DNA from: JBLNDJ01 sp050261515
Lineage (GTDB): Bacteria; Acidobacteriota; Terriglobia; Bryobacterales; Bryobacteraceae
Direction of reading: 5' to 3'
DNA length: 64,000 nucleotides
Assembly (NCBI GenBank): GCA_050261515.1
Contig: JBLNDJ010000038.1
Coordinates: 62,001 to 126,000, forward strand
Every line of letters begins with the position of its first letter. Positions within the stretch are counted from its first letter, which is position 1. The translations under genes were made by a program, and so were the position numbers. Shown here one piece after another: positions 23,343 through 32,166 of this stretch. Below the pieces are notes generated by a model, which made no database searches, had not been told where the DNA came from, and saw only the letters and a program-made list of their open reading frames with translations.

Positions 23343-25046
23343 GACCAGTGAGCGGGCGGCTTCGAGACCGCCGGCGCGCTGGATGCCCGGGACGAAGAAG
23401 CGCTCGACGAAGTCGTCGTCGGTGCCTCGGAACCCCGACAGATCGGCCTGGAGCTTCACCTTCACCGGTGCCACCGCGGCGGCGAACAACGCGGAAACCG
23501 CCGCGCTGCCCGCGCCCACAAGGCGCAGCTCGGCCGGGCGCTTCGCGTTCACGAACGCGAGCGCGGTCACGAGATCCTGCACGCGGTTGGCATCGTCGGT
23601 GCGGTTGTACGTCGTGAGGTGCTCCTTGGACAAATCGAGGCCGGACTGGAACGGCTCGACCAGCAGAACGGAGCACTTCTCCGCGCGCAGGTTTGCGACG
23701 GCCTTTGAGCCGCGCTCCGCGCCCGCGACCACCGCCGCGCAGGAACCGCCGCCCGGCAGCCATACGCCCGTCACGCGATCGCCGCGCCCGGAGCTGAGCG
23801 CGATGCGCTCGCCGTCAATTTGCGAGGCGACCGCGGCGGGCCACTCGGTCCCGAGCGCCAGCGCGAGGCGCTCGCGCTTCGACGCAGCGTCCGCGGCCTG
23901 GGGCGTCTGCTTGCGCCACACTTCGAACAGCCCGCGCTCGTCCACGGCGCCGGCCGGCAGCACGCGGTTTTGAAGGGCGAGCATGTCCTGGAGCTTCTCC
24001 GCCTGGATGCCTCTTTCGGCAGGATCTTCGCCGGTGCCGCCCAGATGCTTGCGGAAGAAGCGATACACTGCCTCGCGGCTCACCTGGTTGTAATTGTGGT
24101 CCGCCTGCTGCTGGAACGTCTCGACGTTGTCCGCCTTGCCGTAGAGATCGTAAATTTTGCGAATCGCGGGGTATTCCTCGCGCGGGACGTTCTTCGTCCA
24201 GTCGCCGGTCGCGGCCACGAGCAGCAGGGGGCGCGGCGCTATCGTCGAGGCGATCTCGACGTTGAACGTGCCCGCGCGCAGGCCGGGATTGTTCTCGCAT
24301 CCGCAGCCGCCCTGGTAGATGGCCGACACCATATTCACCGGTGCAGCGACGCGAATCCGGTCATCCACGGCGGCGAGCAGATAGGTTTGCGTGCCGCCGC
24401 CCGAAGCGCCGGTCACGCCCAGGCGTTCAGAATCCACGTCCGGCAGCGCCGCCAGAAAATCGAGCGCGCGAATGGAATTCCACAGCTGCACGCCGAGCGA
24501 CGTGAACGACCAGAGCTGCTCGGCCGGCCTGCCGAACACGTGCGGCAGTTGCACGGTATCGTTGTAGCCGATCATGTCGTATGCGAAGCCGACGTAGCCC
24601 TGCCTGGCGAGGCTGATCCCGAGCGCCTGCCCGGAAAACTCGGGCGAGTTCTCAAGCCGCCCGTACGTCCAGTGGCCGTGCGCCATCAGGACGCCGGGCG
24701 ACCGCACGCCGGACTTCCCCGCCGGCCGGTACAGATTGCCGCCGAGCCAGAAGCCGGGCAGCGTCTCGATCAGGACCTTTTCGATGGTGTAACCGTCGCG
24801 CTCGACGCGCCCGAACACCTGCGGATTGAGCGGCGTCCGCTCGGGCATCGGGAACAGCCCCGCCGAGGCGAGGATCTGCTTCCGGAGATGCGCGCGGCGC
24901 GCCTCCCAATCCCCGAGCGTCTTGTACTCGGGCATGCGGTAATGAGTCTCGATGCCCGCGGGGGGAACGGCTTTGCGGGCGTCCTGCGCGGGCACTTCCG
25001 CGCCTACGCAGGCGGAGGCGACGACAAGCATTGCGGCGATTCGCAT
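23328..25046 (-). CDS. Exported acetyl xylan esterase-like alpha/beta hydrolase
   Basis: The 572-residue protein has a signal peptide (1-18) and an alpha/beta hydrolase domain. The nucleophile elbow is GASGGG (S215), with D282 in GDW and H317 in ADHNYN as likely triad partners. A conserved GFAYDMIGYNDT segment (about 153-164) is typical of the acetyl xylan esterase/DUF-type family of Acidobacteria and Planctomycetes. The last ~200 residues resemble a second, degenerate hydrolase half with no GxSxG. It probably deacetylates plant or microbial polysaccharides in the periplasm. I start at the ATG at 25046; longer frames only add antisense sequence of the oxidoreductase region. Confidence 0.8.
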   Translation of the reverse strand: MRIAAMLVVASACVGAEVPAQDARKAVPPAGIETHYRMPEYKTLGDWEARRAHLRKQILASAGLFPMPERTPLNPQVFGRVERDGYTIEKVLIETLPGFWLGGNLYRPAGKSGVRSPGVLMAHGHWTYGRLENSPEFSGQALGISLARQGYVGFAYDMIGYNDTVQLPHVFGRPAEQLWSFTSLGVQLWNSIRALDFLAALPDVDSERLGVTGASGGGTQTYLLAAVDDRIRVAAPVNMVSAIYQGGCGCENNPGLRAGTFNVEIASTIAPRPLLLVAATGDWTKNVPREEYPAIRKIYDLYGKADNVETFQQQADHNYNQVSREAVYRFFRKHLGGTGEDPAERGIQAEKLQDMLALQNRVLPAGAVDERGLFEVWRKQTPQAADAASKRERLALALGTEWPAAVASQIDGERIALSSGRGDRVTGVWLPGGGSCAAVVAGAERGSKAVANLRAEKCSVLLVEPFQSGLDLSKEHLTTYNRTDDANRVQDLVTALAFVNAKRPAELRLVGAGSAAVSALFAAAVAPVKVKLQADLSGFRGTDDDFVERFFVPGIQRAGGLEAARSLVSTRP

Positions 25047-25078
25047 TAGATCATAATACGGCCGGAGCGCCCGCCCGT

Positions 25079-26296
25079 TCACCCGGCGTGGATCTGCCGC
25101 CTGGCCGGGTCGTACACCATGCGCGTTCCGCGCACCCACGATTCGTCGGCCATCAGGCAGGCCACGGCGTGCTGGTATCCGGCCTCGATCGGCGCGGCGG
25201 GCTCCTTGCGGCTGCGCACGCACTGGAGCCAGTTCTTCATGTGCGGCGTGCTTTCGACCGCCGGAATCTTCGCGCCCGCGGGGATACTGTCGGGCTCGCC
25301 TTCCTGCGGCACGAGCACCCAGGGCTCGTCCCATCTGGTCGCGTCCATGACGCCGCGCGTGCCGAAGAATTTGAGGAAGCTGTTGGCATCCGTGCCGAAC
25401 GTGGTGTTGTAGCGGACCAGGAAGCCATCGTATTCGAGAAGCGCCTCGAAGGAATCGGGAGCGGTGCGCTCGTCTTTCCAGCGGAAGGTGCCGCCAAACG
25501 CGGTGACGCGCTTGGGGAACTTCGCGCCGATGACGAAATGCACCAAATCGATGAAGTGGCTCATGAAGCCGGTTTGGGGGCCAAGCGAGAACTCGCGATA
25601 CCCGTACCAGCCCGCGTACTGATCGTGGTTCCACGGCCTGTACTTCCGGTTCTGGAGAAACGCGCGCCAGTCGACGTCCTTCTCCTCGACAGGCCGCTCC
25701 GCATACGCGTGCCAGTAGGGCCGGTAGGAGTTCCGCGACTGCTCGATCTTGAAAATCCTGCCCAGGCCGCCCGAGGAAACGAAGGCCCGGCCCGCCATCG
25801 AACTCGGCCAACTGCGCACCTGCGTGCCGACCTGCACGATGCGGTCCGACCGCTTCACCGCGTCCACGGCTTCGGTCAACTCCTTCATGTTCATGGCCAG
25901 CGGCTTTTCAACGTAGACGTCCTTGCCGGCTGTGATGGCGTCGCGCAGCATGGTGCAGTGCAGGTGATCGGGCGCGGAGATCAGGACGGCATCGACGTCC
26001 TTCATCGCCAGCACGTCCTGGTAGTGGACGGCGGTCTTCGGCTCGCGTCCCGTTGCCTTTTTGACGGCCTCGACGGCGCGCTCGCGCTGCTGCCGCCAGG
26101 TGTCGCACACGACGGCCGCCTCGGCGTTGGTGTCCTTCCCGAATTCGAGCACCTCGCCCAGCAGGCCGCGTCCGCCGCAGCCGATCACGGCGACCGAGAT
26201 GCGGTCGTTCGCGCCCATCACCCGGTCCGGCCGCAGCGCCGCCGCCAACGGCGCAGCCTTCAACAACGTCCGCCTGCTGATTGTCTGATCGCTCAT
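25079..26296 (-). CDS. Gfo/Idh/MocA-family oxidoreductase with Tat-like leader
   Basis: The 405-residue enzyme starts MSDQTISRRTLLKAAPLA, a twin-arginine leader, followed by the NAD-binding VAVIGCGGRGLLGE (about 34-47) and the catalytic YVEKPLAM (about 124-131). The C-terminal domain includes GPQTGFMSHFIDLVHFVIGA and DSFEALLEYDGFLVRYNTTF. It probably works on a sugar with the partner isomerase that is transcribed divergently from 26342. The ATG at 26296 has GAGGTGA upstream. The 45-base gap between the two genes contains a perfect 16-bp palindrome, so both may share one regulator. Confidence 0.87.
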   Translation of the reverse strand: MSDQTISRRTLLKAAPLAAALRPDRVMGANDRISVAVIGCGGRGLLGEVLEFGKDTNAEAAVVCDTWRQQRERAVEAVKKATGREPKTAVHYQDVLAMKDVDAVLISAPDHLHCTMLRDAITAGKDVYVEKPLAMNMKELTEAVDAVKRSDRIVQVGTQVRSWPSSMAGRAFVSSGGLGRIFKIEQSRNSYRPYWHAYAERPVEEKDVDWRAFLQNRKYRPWNHDQYAGWYGYREFSLGPQTGFMSHFIDLVHFVIGAKFPKRVTAFGGTFRWKDERTAPDSFEALLEYDGFLVRYNTTFGTDANSFLKFFGTRGVMDATRWDEPWVLVPQEGEPDSIPAGAKIPAVESTPHMKNWLQCVRSRKEPAAPIEAGYQHAVACLMADESWVRGTRMVYDPARRQIHAG

Positions 26297-26311
26297 CGCG
26301 TCACCTCGTTT

Positions 26312-26327
26312 TCGGAGTATACTCCGA
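26312..26327. promoter_or_regulatory. Perfect 16-bp palindrome, candidate operator for a divergent pair
   Basis: TCGGAGTATACTCCGA is a perfect palindrome in the middle of the 45-base divergent gap between the oxidoreductase (start 26296) and the isomerase (start 26342). Its symmetry and location fit a binding site for a dimeric LacI/GntR-like repressor, which is not encoded next to it. Confidence 0.55.
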
Positions 26328-26341
26328 CGTTTGGAGCAAAA

Positions 26342-27271
26342 ATGAATCCCCTTACACGCCGGAGTTTTCTCCAGGCTGCCGCGGCGCTCGGCGTCGCCGC
26401 ACCTGGCGCACCCGCCGCGCCCGCGCTCGAGCTCGGCTGCCAGACGCTGCCCTACCGTGCGCTGCCGCTCGATCGCGCGCTCGAGGGCATACGCAAAGCC
26501 GGCTACAAGTACGTGATGCCTTACTACACGCATGCGGGCAAGAACGTGTTCACGCCCGATCTTCCGGCAGCGCAACTGGCCGAGCTGAAGCGGAAATTTT
26601 CCGACGCGGGGCTCACGCCGTTCTGCCGCTTCGCCGGGCTCGAGGACGAGGAGGGGAAAACGGACCTCTTCCGCAAAGAGCTCGACCTGTGCGCGGAGTT
26701 CGGCATCCGCACCGTGGTCGCGATCGGTCCCTGGGCCTACGATAATTTTCCGAACCTGCCCAAGCGCGACCGCGAATGGCGGAAGATCGTGGCCGCGTTT
26801 TACGCGCGGCTGGAAAAGATGGTGGCGCACGCCGAAGCCACCGGCGTGACCCTCACATTCAAGCCGCACACCGGAATCACGGCCACCGCGAAGGCCTGCA
26901 TGGAGTTCCTGCGGCGCGTCCCGTCGGACCGCGTGAAGATTTCCTGGGATGCGGGCAACGTGTCTTTCTACGAAGGGATCTGCCCGGATCCGGACCTGCC
27001 CGATCTCGCGCCGAACGTGAAGTCCGTTTGCATCAAGGATCACAAGGGCCTGCGCGGCGAGGCGAACTTCCCCACGCCGGGCGAGGGGCAGGTGGATCAC
27101 GATCTGATGTTTCGCGTGCTGGCGGGCGCGGGCTTCCGCGGGCCGGTGGCGGTCGAGCGCGTCGATGGAAACGGCGACGCGGCGAAGATGCCGGCCGAGC
27201 TGATCGACCAGAGAATTGCGGGCGCGCGAAATTTCCTCGTGCCGATTCTGGAAAAATACTCAAGAGGATAA
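26342..27271 (+). CDS. Tat-exported sugar phosphate isomerase/epimerase-like TIM barrel
   Basis: The 309-residue protein has the leader MNPLTRRSFLQAAAALGVAA (twin Arg) and a xylose-isomerase-like TIM barrel. Likely metal or catalytic segments are TLTFKPHTGITA, VKISWDAGNVSFYEG, CIKDHKGLRGEANF and VAVERVDGNG. It is a second isomerase paired with a Gfo/Idh/MocA gene in this window (compare 10331-12546), here divergent. It is followed by a DUF1080 gene after 8 bases, and the three probably handle the same sugar or glycoside in the periplasm (inference). The ATG at 26342 lies close to the palindromic operator candidate. Confidence 0.87.
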   Translation: MNPLTRRSFLQAAAALGVAAPGAPAAPALELGCQTLPYRALPLDRALEGIRKAGYKYVMPYYTHAGKNVFTPDLPAAQLAELKRKFSDAGLTPFCRFAGLEDEEGKTDLFRKELDLCAEFGIRTVVAIGPWAYDNFPNLPKRDREWRKIVAAFYARLEKMVAHAEATGVTLTFKPHTGITATAKACMEFLRRVPSDRVKISWDAGNVSFYEGICPDPDLPDLAPNVKSVCIKDHKGLRGEANFPTPGEGQVDHDLMFRVLAGAGFRGPVAVERVDGNGDAAKMPAELIDQRIAGARNFLVPILEKYSRG

Positions 27272-27279
27272 GACTGAAC

Positions 27280-27921
27280 ATGAGAATCGTTCCACTGCTG
27301 GCCGCCCTGGCCGGCGCATGCGCCATCGCCACAGCCGCGGACGAGCCCGGCTTCCAGACACTGTTCGATGGCAAGAGCCTCAACGGCTGGCAGCTCGTGA
27401 ACGGCCACGGCCCCGGGTACGTCGTCGAAGACGGCATCCTGGTCTGCCCGGCCGAAGGCGGCGGAAATCTGTTCACCGAGAAAGAGTACGCGAATTTCGT
27501 TTTCCGCTTCGAATTCCGCATGGGCGAGGGCGCGAACAACGGGGTCGGCATCCGAGCCCCGCTCACTGGCGACGCGGCGTACAAGGGCATGGAGATCCAG
27601 ATCCTGGACAACGCGAAGGGACAGTGGGGCGTGCTGCGATCGGAGCAGGCGCACGGCTCGGTTTACGACGTGATCCCCGCGCGCACGGGCTTTCTGAAGC
27701 CCGCCGGCGAGTGGAACATGGAAGAGATCACGGCAAACGGGCGCCGCGTGAAGGTGGTGCTGAACGGCGTAATCATCCTCGACGCGAGCCTCGACATGGT
27801 GCGCGAACCCGAAGTGCTCAAGAAGCACCCGGGCCTGGCGAACAAGACCGGCCACATCGGCTTTCTCGGCCACGGCACGAGGGTCGAGTTCCGCAATGTG
27901 CGGGTGAAGACGCTCGATTGA
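27280..27921 (+). CDS. Exported DUF1080 (3-keto-disaccharide hydrolase-like) protein
   Basis: The 213-residue protein has a signal peptide (1-20) and a concanavalin-type beta sandwich: GFQTLFDGKSLNGWQLVNG (26-44), GNLFTEKEYANFVFRFEF, NNGVGIRAPLTGD, GMEIQILDN, and IGFLGHGTRVEFRNVRVK at the end. The DUF1080 family includes enzymes that cleave 3-keto-glycosides made by GMC or Gfo/Idh/MocA oxidoreductases. Its place behind an isomerase and a Gfo/Idh/MocA gene fits such a 3-keto-sugar pathway (inference). AGAGGA about 11 bases upstream of the ATG serves as ribosome site. A hairpin follows at 27933-27971. Confidence 0.9.
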   Translation: MRIVPLLAALAGACAIATAADEPGFQTLFDGKSLNGWQLVNGHGPGYVVEDGILVCPAEGGGNLFTEKEYANFVFRFEFRMGEGANNGVGIRAPLTGDAAYKGMEIQILDNAKGQWGVLRSEQAHGSVYDVIPARTGFLKPAGEWNMEEITANGRRVKVVLNGVIILDASLDMVREPEVLKKHPGLANKTGHIGFLGHGTRVEFRNVRVKTLD

Positions 27922-27932
27922 TCGAAACCCGT

Positions 27933-27971
27933 GGTAGGCAGCGAGAGCTTGGGCAGTTCTCGCTACCTGCC
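27933..27971. terminator. Terminator-like hairpin after the DUF1080 gene
   Basis: Arms 27933-27946 and 27958-27971 are inverted copies with two mismatches (one can pair as G-U). There is no T run. It lies between convergent genes, so it may serve both. Confidence 0.4.
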
Positions 27972-28002
27972 CCGCCCGTCAGGGTCGGCCCGGGGTGGCT
28001 CA

Positions 28003-28521
28003 TCAGCCGCCGGCCGTTTGGACCTGAAGTTCTTCCAGTGTTGCCTGCTGCACGAGCGGCTTCGCGATTTCGGTCAGGAGATAATCGGCGCTCTCCTCTT
28101 CTCCGAGGCTGCGGGAGAGTAATGTCGCGACCTCGATCTCGCCGATCTGGCGGGCAAGGCTGCGGGCCGTTCCGTAAGCCGAGATCTCGTAGTGTTCTAC
28201 TTTCTGCGCGGCAGCGATCAGCGCGAGGTCCGCGGCGAGGTCCTCCTTATCGGACGCCTCCGCCATGACCTCGTTCCCTTCCTCGATCAGGCCGGCCATT
28301 CCCTTGCAGGGCTTTCCTTTTCCATCAGCTCCTAACAACTCGAAAGCCTCGCTCAAACGTTCCATCTGTTCCTGAGTCTGCGCGAGGTGTTTCTGAAACG
28401 CCTCCCTCAGTTTCGAGTTACGGGCGGCGTCAGCCATCTTGGGTAAAGCTTTCACTAATTGCGTCTCCGCACTCAGGAGGTCCTGCAGTTCCTCGACGAG
28501 TAATTTTTTTAATTGAGGCAT
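28003..28521 (-). CDS. YciE/YciF-like ferritin-family (DUF892) protein
   Basis: A 172-residue four-helix-bundle protein. DUF892 hallmarks are MPQLKKLLVEELQDLLSAET (1-20), KHLAQTQEQMERLSEAFELL, and EHYEISAYGTARSLARQIGE (about 109-128), which place E and H residues as in dimetal ferritin-like folds. Members are stress-induced and often sit beside manganese catalase, as here (44-base gap, same strand). The physiological reaction is not known. Base composition is less GC-rich than that of the flanking metabolic genes, suggesting a transferred stress module. Confidence 0.9.
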   Translation of the reverse strand: MPQLKKLLVEELQDLLSAETQLVKALPKMADAARNSKLREAFQKHLAQTQEQMERLSEAFELLGADGKGKPCKGMAGLIEEGNEVMAEASDKEDLAADLALIAAAQKVEHYEISAYGTARSLARQIGEIEVATLLSRSLGEEESADYLLTEIAKPLVQQATLEELQVQTAGG

Positions 28522-28565
28522 ATCACACCCTTTACGAGATTCGATAAACGTTCGATACGCACACG

Positions 28566-29414
28566 CTAACGCTTGCTCTTGTTCGCAGGCTTAGTAGGCC
28601 GTGTGCTCTTTTGTTGATGGGCTGTACTCTTGGAGCTAGCCCTGGATGATGTAGACCCCTCAACTGCTTCGCCATTCCCTGCCCGGGTGCCGGCGCGTGC
28701 CGACTGGAACTCCTTGAACGCCGGCGCATCGACGAATTCCCAGTCCTCACCTTCGTTCCACGGTCCGCGAGCGTCCGGTTCTCCCCTGTCGCCTATCCCC
28801 GTTGAATCGTTGAAGTACTGATTAACCAGGCGGGGGGTCGGAGGAATTCTGCCGATCGAGAAGGCGGGTTTCGCCATGCTTTCAAGCGCTGCCGTGAATG
28901 CCTTCATGTGGGTGATCTCTCGACTCATGAGGAACTGCAGAGCGTCGATCGTGCCCTGATCGTCAGTGAAATCGATCAAGCGTTCATAGACGATCTTGGC
29001 GCGAGCTTCAGCTGCAATGTCGCTCCGCAGGTCCACGTCGAGTTCGCCGGTGATCTTGAGATAATCAGCGGTCCACGGGTCTCCCATCGAGTTATACAGG
29101 TTGACCCCACCTCCCCCTGCTATAGCGATCAGCGGGTCGGCGTGCGCTGCGTCCCGATCCGTTTTCAGCGGCTTCAGGTGCATGCGCGCCAGAGTACCTA
29201 CGACTTCCAGATGGCTCAACTCTTCGGTGCCTATATCCATAAGTAGATCTTTCCGCTCAGGATCATCGCAATTGAGCCCCTGGATGGAATACTGCATGGC
29301 GGCAGCCAGCTCTCCGTTCGCGCCGCCGAACTGCTCCAGCAGCATGTTTCCGAAGCGCGGATCGGGAATCCCGATTCGCACTGTATACATTAGCTCCTTG
29401 ATGTGGTGATACAT
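28566..29414 (-). CDS. Manganese catalase
   Basis: The 282-residue non-haem catalase decomposes hydrogen peroxide with a dimanganese centre. Ligands match the Lactobacillus plantarum enzyme in spacing: E35, E65, H68, E136 (AEARAKIVYERL) and H169 (SREITHMKAF). The last ~40 residues form a basic Ser/Thr/Lys tail (KSTRPTKPANKSKR) beyond the core. I start at the ATG at 29414 (MYHHIKELMYTVRIG), which matches family N-termini and has GGGGGAG upstream; a longer frame to 29480 is not supported. It is followed by the YciE-like gene. Confidence 0.93.
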   Translation of the reverse strand: MYHHIKELMYTVRIGIPDPRFGNMLLEQFGGANGELAAAMQYSIQGLNCDDPERKDLLMDIGTEELSHLEVVGTLARMHLKPLKTDRDAAHADPLIAIAGGGGVNLYNSMGDPWTADYLKITGELDVDLRSDIAAEARAKIVYERLIDFTDDQGTIDALQFLMSREITHMKAFTAALESMAKPAFSIGRIPPTPRLVNQYFNDSTGIGDRGEPDARGPWNEGEDWEFVDAPAFKEFQSARAGTRAGNGEAVEGSTSSRASSKSTAHQQKSTRPTKPANKSKR

Positions 29415-29634
29415 GGATCTCCCCCCTGCGCCAGCACCCAACTGCGGTGTGAGCATTTGAAATGCCATCAGGAATATCAATCACGAGAGCGGTTTGCGAG
29501 TTCCCATGGCTGGATCCCCGGGGAAATATTTGCGCACCAATGTTTCTTCGCGCGGCCCGCCCCCGCCGCCGGCTGGACGTGTAGCACGAAGCGTTGCCGT
29601 CCGGGAATGTGATCCGTTGAGGTGCACGCCGCGG

Positions 29635-29650
29635 GCGCCCGTATGGGCGC
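29635..29650 (-). terminator. Short GC-rich hairpin after the ceramidase-like gene
   Basis: GCGCCC-GTAT-GGGCGC is a perfect 6-bp stem with a 4-base loop, 8 bases beyond the gene stop at 29659. No T run follows. The rest of the 244-base gap 29415-29658 shows no clear element. Confidence 0.4.
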
Positions 29651-29658
29651 GCCGCCCG

Positions 29659-30969
29659 TCAGTGGAACCGCTTCAGCAGCTCATTCACCTCGCGCAGGTA
29701 CACCGTTTCGGCGATCGGGTCCAGGTGGCTGACGGCGGGTTCGTAGCCGCCCTCGGCGAACGCCTTCTGTTCGGGGAAGTAGCCGATGTACCCGTTGGTG
29801 TACCCCATCAGAAACGCGCGGGATGCCGGGCAGGCGGCCTTCACGCGCTGGCCGATGACGTGAAACAACTCGCCGGGGAACGTGACCCACATCAGGTCGC
29901 CGATTCGCACGGCCGTCGTGGGCGTGAGCACTTCGGTCTTCTTGAAATCGTTGAACAGTTCGCGGTACGCGCGCGGCAGGCGTATGTCGCGGGCCGCCAG
30001 TTCGATCTTCGCTCCGGCCGGCGCGGGGTTGAGCGTCTTGTACACGCGCACAACCTCGCGTCCGATCTCTTCGCCGAGCGCCCAGGTGACGCTGATGTTG
30101 TCCTCATTGCCGTCGAGCCCGCCGACGACGCGCGGGTTGATGTCGCCCGCCGCGCCCTGCACGAACATCGTCCCCGCGCCGGTCTCCTTCTCGACGTACT
30201 CCTGCATGCGCCCCATCCACTCGCCCGAAACCTTGCTGTTGCGCCCGCCGAGCGACGTGCCGTGGCACGCGTAGTGAATCATGACGGCGAGCGGGCGGCC
30301 GGCTTCCGTATCGATGCGCACCAACTGCACCGCGTCGTCGATCGTGCCGCCGGGGTTCGGGCCGAGCCGCATCGCGCCGCCGAACTCGTGAATCTTGACC
30401 GGCTCCGCAGTCTTGAACTTGCCGAAGGACTGGCTCTGCGCGTTCTCGTCGAACGTGATCTCCGAGTCGCTATCCTCCGGAACCACGCGCCTGCGGTTCA
30501 TCGCGATGCGCGACCGCCCGTCGCCCGCGCCGATGCGGACCGGCTGCAGGTTCGCGACGGCCTTCTTCGCCGTGGCTTCGAGCGCGGCGGCGAATTCGCG
30601 CTCCCAGTTGAACTTGCCTTGCGTGCTGGGTGACGGCGCCGCGTGGTTGTGCGCGTCGCCGATCAGCACGTTCGCCGCCGGAATCCCGGTCACGGCCGAG
30701 ACGCGCTTGCGGAACTCGTCGTGATCGCGAATCATCATCACGTCGCCTTCGACGAACATCACCTTCTGCGCGCCGTCGTCGAACACCAGGCAGCGGACGT
30801 ACAGTTTGTCGTTGCCGTGAACGCCGTCGGAAGGCGCGTTCCGCAAGTCGTACCCGACCATGTAAACGGGCTCGTGCGGCGTGACGTCGCTCTTGGCGAA
30901 CCCCGCGCGGATCTGCACGGCCTGCATGCCCATCACCCCCAGAACGAACAGCAACACGCTCAGCTTCAC
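29659..30969 (-). CDS. Neutral/alkaline ceramidase-like exported hydrolase
   Basis: The 436-residue protein has a signal peptide (about 1-20) and an N-terminal domain like neutral ceramidases: AGFAKSDVTPHEPVYMVGYD, KVMFVEGDVMMI, and the metal-site-like GDAHNHAAPS. Later features are MIHYACHGTSLGG and TMFVQGAAGDINPRVVG. In Acidobacteria and Planctomycetes such proteins are often of unknown substrate; amide or ester cleavage of lipids or glycans is plausible. The GTG start at 30969 overlaps the stop of the SelA-like gene (GTGA), so it is the third gene of a RidA / SelA-like / hydrolase operon. Confidence 0.8.
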   Translation of the reverse strand: MKLSVLLFVLGVMGMQAVQIRAGFAKSDVTPHEPVYMVGYDLRNAPSDGVHGNDKLYVRCLVFDDGAQKVMFVEGDVMMIRDHDEFRKRVSAVTGIPAANVLIGDAHNHAAPSPSTQGKFNWEREFAAALEATAKKAVANLQPVRIGAGDGRSRIAMNRRRVVPEDSDSEITFDENAQSQSFGKFKTAEPVKIHEFGGAMRLGPNPGGTIDDAVQLVRIDTEAGRPLAVMIHYACHGTSLGGRNSKVSGEWMGRMQEYVEKETGAGTMFVQGAAGDINPRVVGGLDGNEDNISVTWALGEEIGREVVRVYKTLNPAPAGAKIELAARDIRLPRAYRELFNDFKKTEVLTPTTAVRIGDLMWVTFPGELFHVIGQRVKAACPASRAFLMGYTNGYIGYFPEQKAFAEGGYEPAVSHLDPIAETVYLREVNELLKRFH

Positions 30970-32153
30970 GACAGCACCTCGCGAAGGCGGCGCGCGACGA
31001 TCTCCGCCTCGCCCGGCTGAAGCATCCAGACGCCGAACACGAGTTCCTTCACGCTCGTCATCGGGTTCGCCTCGATCGACGGCTTCCCTTCCCGCAGCCG
31101 CGCCTGCACCTCGGGCGGCGTGAGCTTGATCTTCGCGGCGTCCCACCAGATTTTCAGATGCGGCACGTGGTTCGCGATTTCGGGCACGAACATCTCCGTC
31201 TGAACGCCCGGCAGTCCGCGCACCGCGCCGGCGATCGTTTCTACGCGCCGCTCCCACTCCTTCCACTCGGCTTCGTGGTCTTTGTCGAGATAGATCTCGA
31301 CGGCGACCATCATCGCGAGAATTTCTTCCTTGTTGACCTTCATGCCGCGCGCGATCGTCTCGCCGTTGGGCGAGGTGTTGAGCCGCGCGGCCTGTATCAG
31401 GTCCTTGCGCCCCAGCAGAAGGCCCGCGCTCTGCGGCCCGCACAGGCCCTTGCCGCCCGAAAACGTCACCAGGTCGAAGCCCATCCTGACGTACTTCGAC
31501 AGGTTCGACGCCGGCGGCACGTCCGCGGCGCAATCGTTGAACGTCGGGACGCCGTGCTTCTTGCCGAGCGCGACCCAGTCGGCCGCCTTGATGCGCCCGT
31601 TCGGATCGGCCAGGTTCAGAAACATCATCATCGCGGTCCGCGGGTTCACGGCGCGATCGACGTCCTCGGGCGTTTCGACATCGACGAGCTTGACGCCGGC
31701 CGCCCTGATTGCGTGCTCGTAGCCGAAGTGGTGCGTCTTCTGGATGAGAACTTCGTTCTTCAGCCCCGTTGTATCCGGAAGCTGGCGGATGAGGTTCTGG
31801 TTCGCGCCCGTGACGCACGCCGCGGTGCCCACGGTGAGCGCGCCCGCCGCGCCCGAGGTGACCATGGCGGACTCGGCGCCCACCAGCGACGAGATGCGCG
31901 CGCCGGCCTTATCCTGAAGCTCCGAGATGTTCACGAAGGAGTGTGAGGCGTACTCCCAGGCCGCCTTCACTTCGGGCGGCATCAGCGACGCGCTCATCGC
32001 TGTGAACGTCCCGGCGGCGTTGATGAACGTCCGCACCCCGAGTTCCGCGAAGTAATCGCGGGCCGGAGGCGCGCCCGCGGCGCGAACCGCCGGCAGGCCC
32101 CCGAAAAAAGGCAGCGACGCCAGCCGCTGCAAAAACGCGCGCCGGTCCGGCAT
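30966..32153 (-). CDS. SelA-like fold-type I PLP enzyme with export signal
   Basis: A 395-residue PLP-dependent enzyme of the aminotransferase V / SelA-like group. The N-terminal MPDRRAFLQRLASLPFFGGL is a twin-arginine-like leader. The PLP lysine is K235 (FSGGKGLCGPQSAGLLLG), and the aspartate contacting the pyridine ring is likely D207 or D211 (FNDCAAD). It resembles the enzymes that eliminate ammonia from D-glucosaminate-type amino sugar acids, and it is not true SelA: the length is shorter and the tRNA-binding N-domain is missing. It lies between RidA (13-base gap) and the ceramidase-like gene. Confidence 0.82.
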   Translation of the reverse strand: MPDRRAFLQRLASLPFFGGLPAVRAAGAPPARDYFAELGVRTFINAAGTFTAMSASLMPPEVKAAWEYASHSFVNISELQDKAGARISSLVGAESAMVTSGAAGALTVGTAACVTGANQNLIRQLPDTTGLKNEVLIQKTHHFGYEHAIRAAGVKLVDVETPEDVDRAVNPRTAMMMFLNLADPNGRIKAADWVALGKKHGVPTFNDCAADVPPASNLSKYVRMGFDLVTFSGGKGLCGPQSAGLLLGRKDLIQAARLNTSPNGETIARGMKVNKEEILAMMVAVEIYLDKDHEAEWKEWERRVETIAGAVRGLPGVQTEMFVPEIANHVPHLKIWWDAAKIKLTPPEVQARLREGKPSIEANPMTSVKELVFGVWMLQPGEAEIVARRLREVLS

Positions 32154-32166
32154 GACGAACCTCCCC

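Noticed and set aside
29415..29560. Possible ECF-type promoter for manganese catalase (GGGAAC about 80 bases upstream on the minus strand)
   Set aside because: No matching -10 at the right distance; spacing and sequence are too weak to report as a feature.
30966..32153. SelA-like gene as selenocysteine synthase partner of the tRNA-Sec
   Set aside because: It has an export leader, lacks the SelA N-terminal tRNA-binding domain and sits in a RidA/hydrolase operon, so it is a metabolic PLP enzyme.
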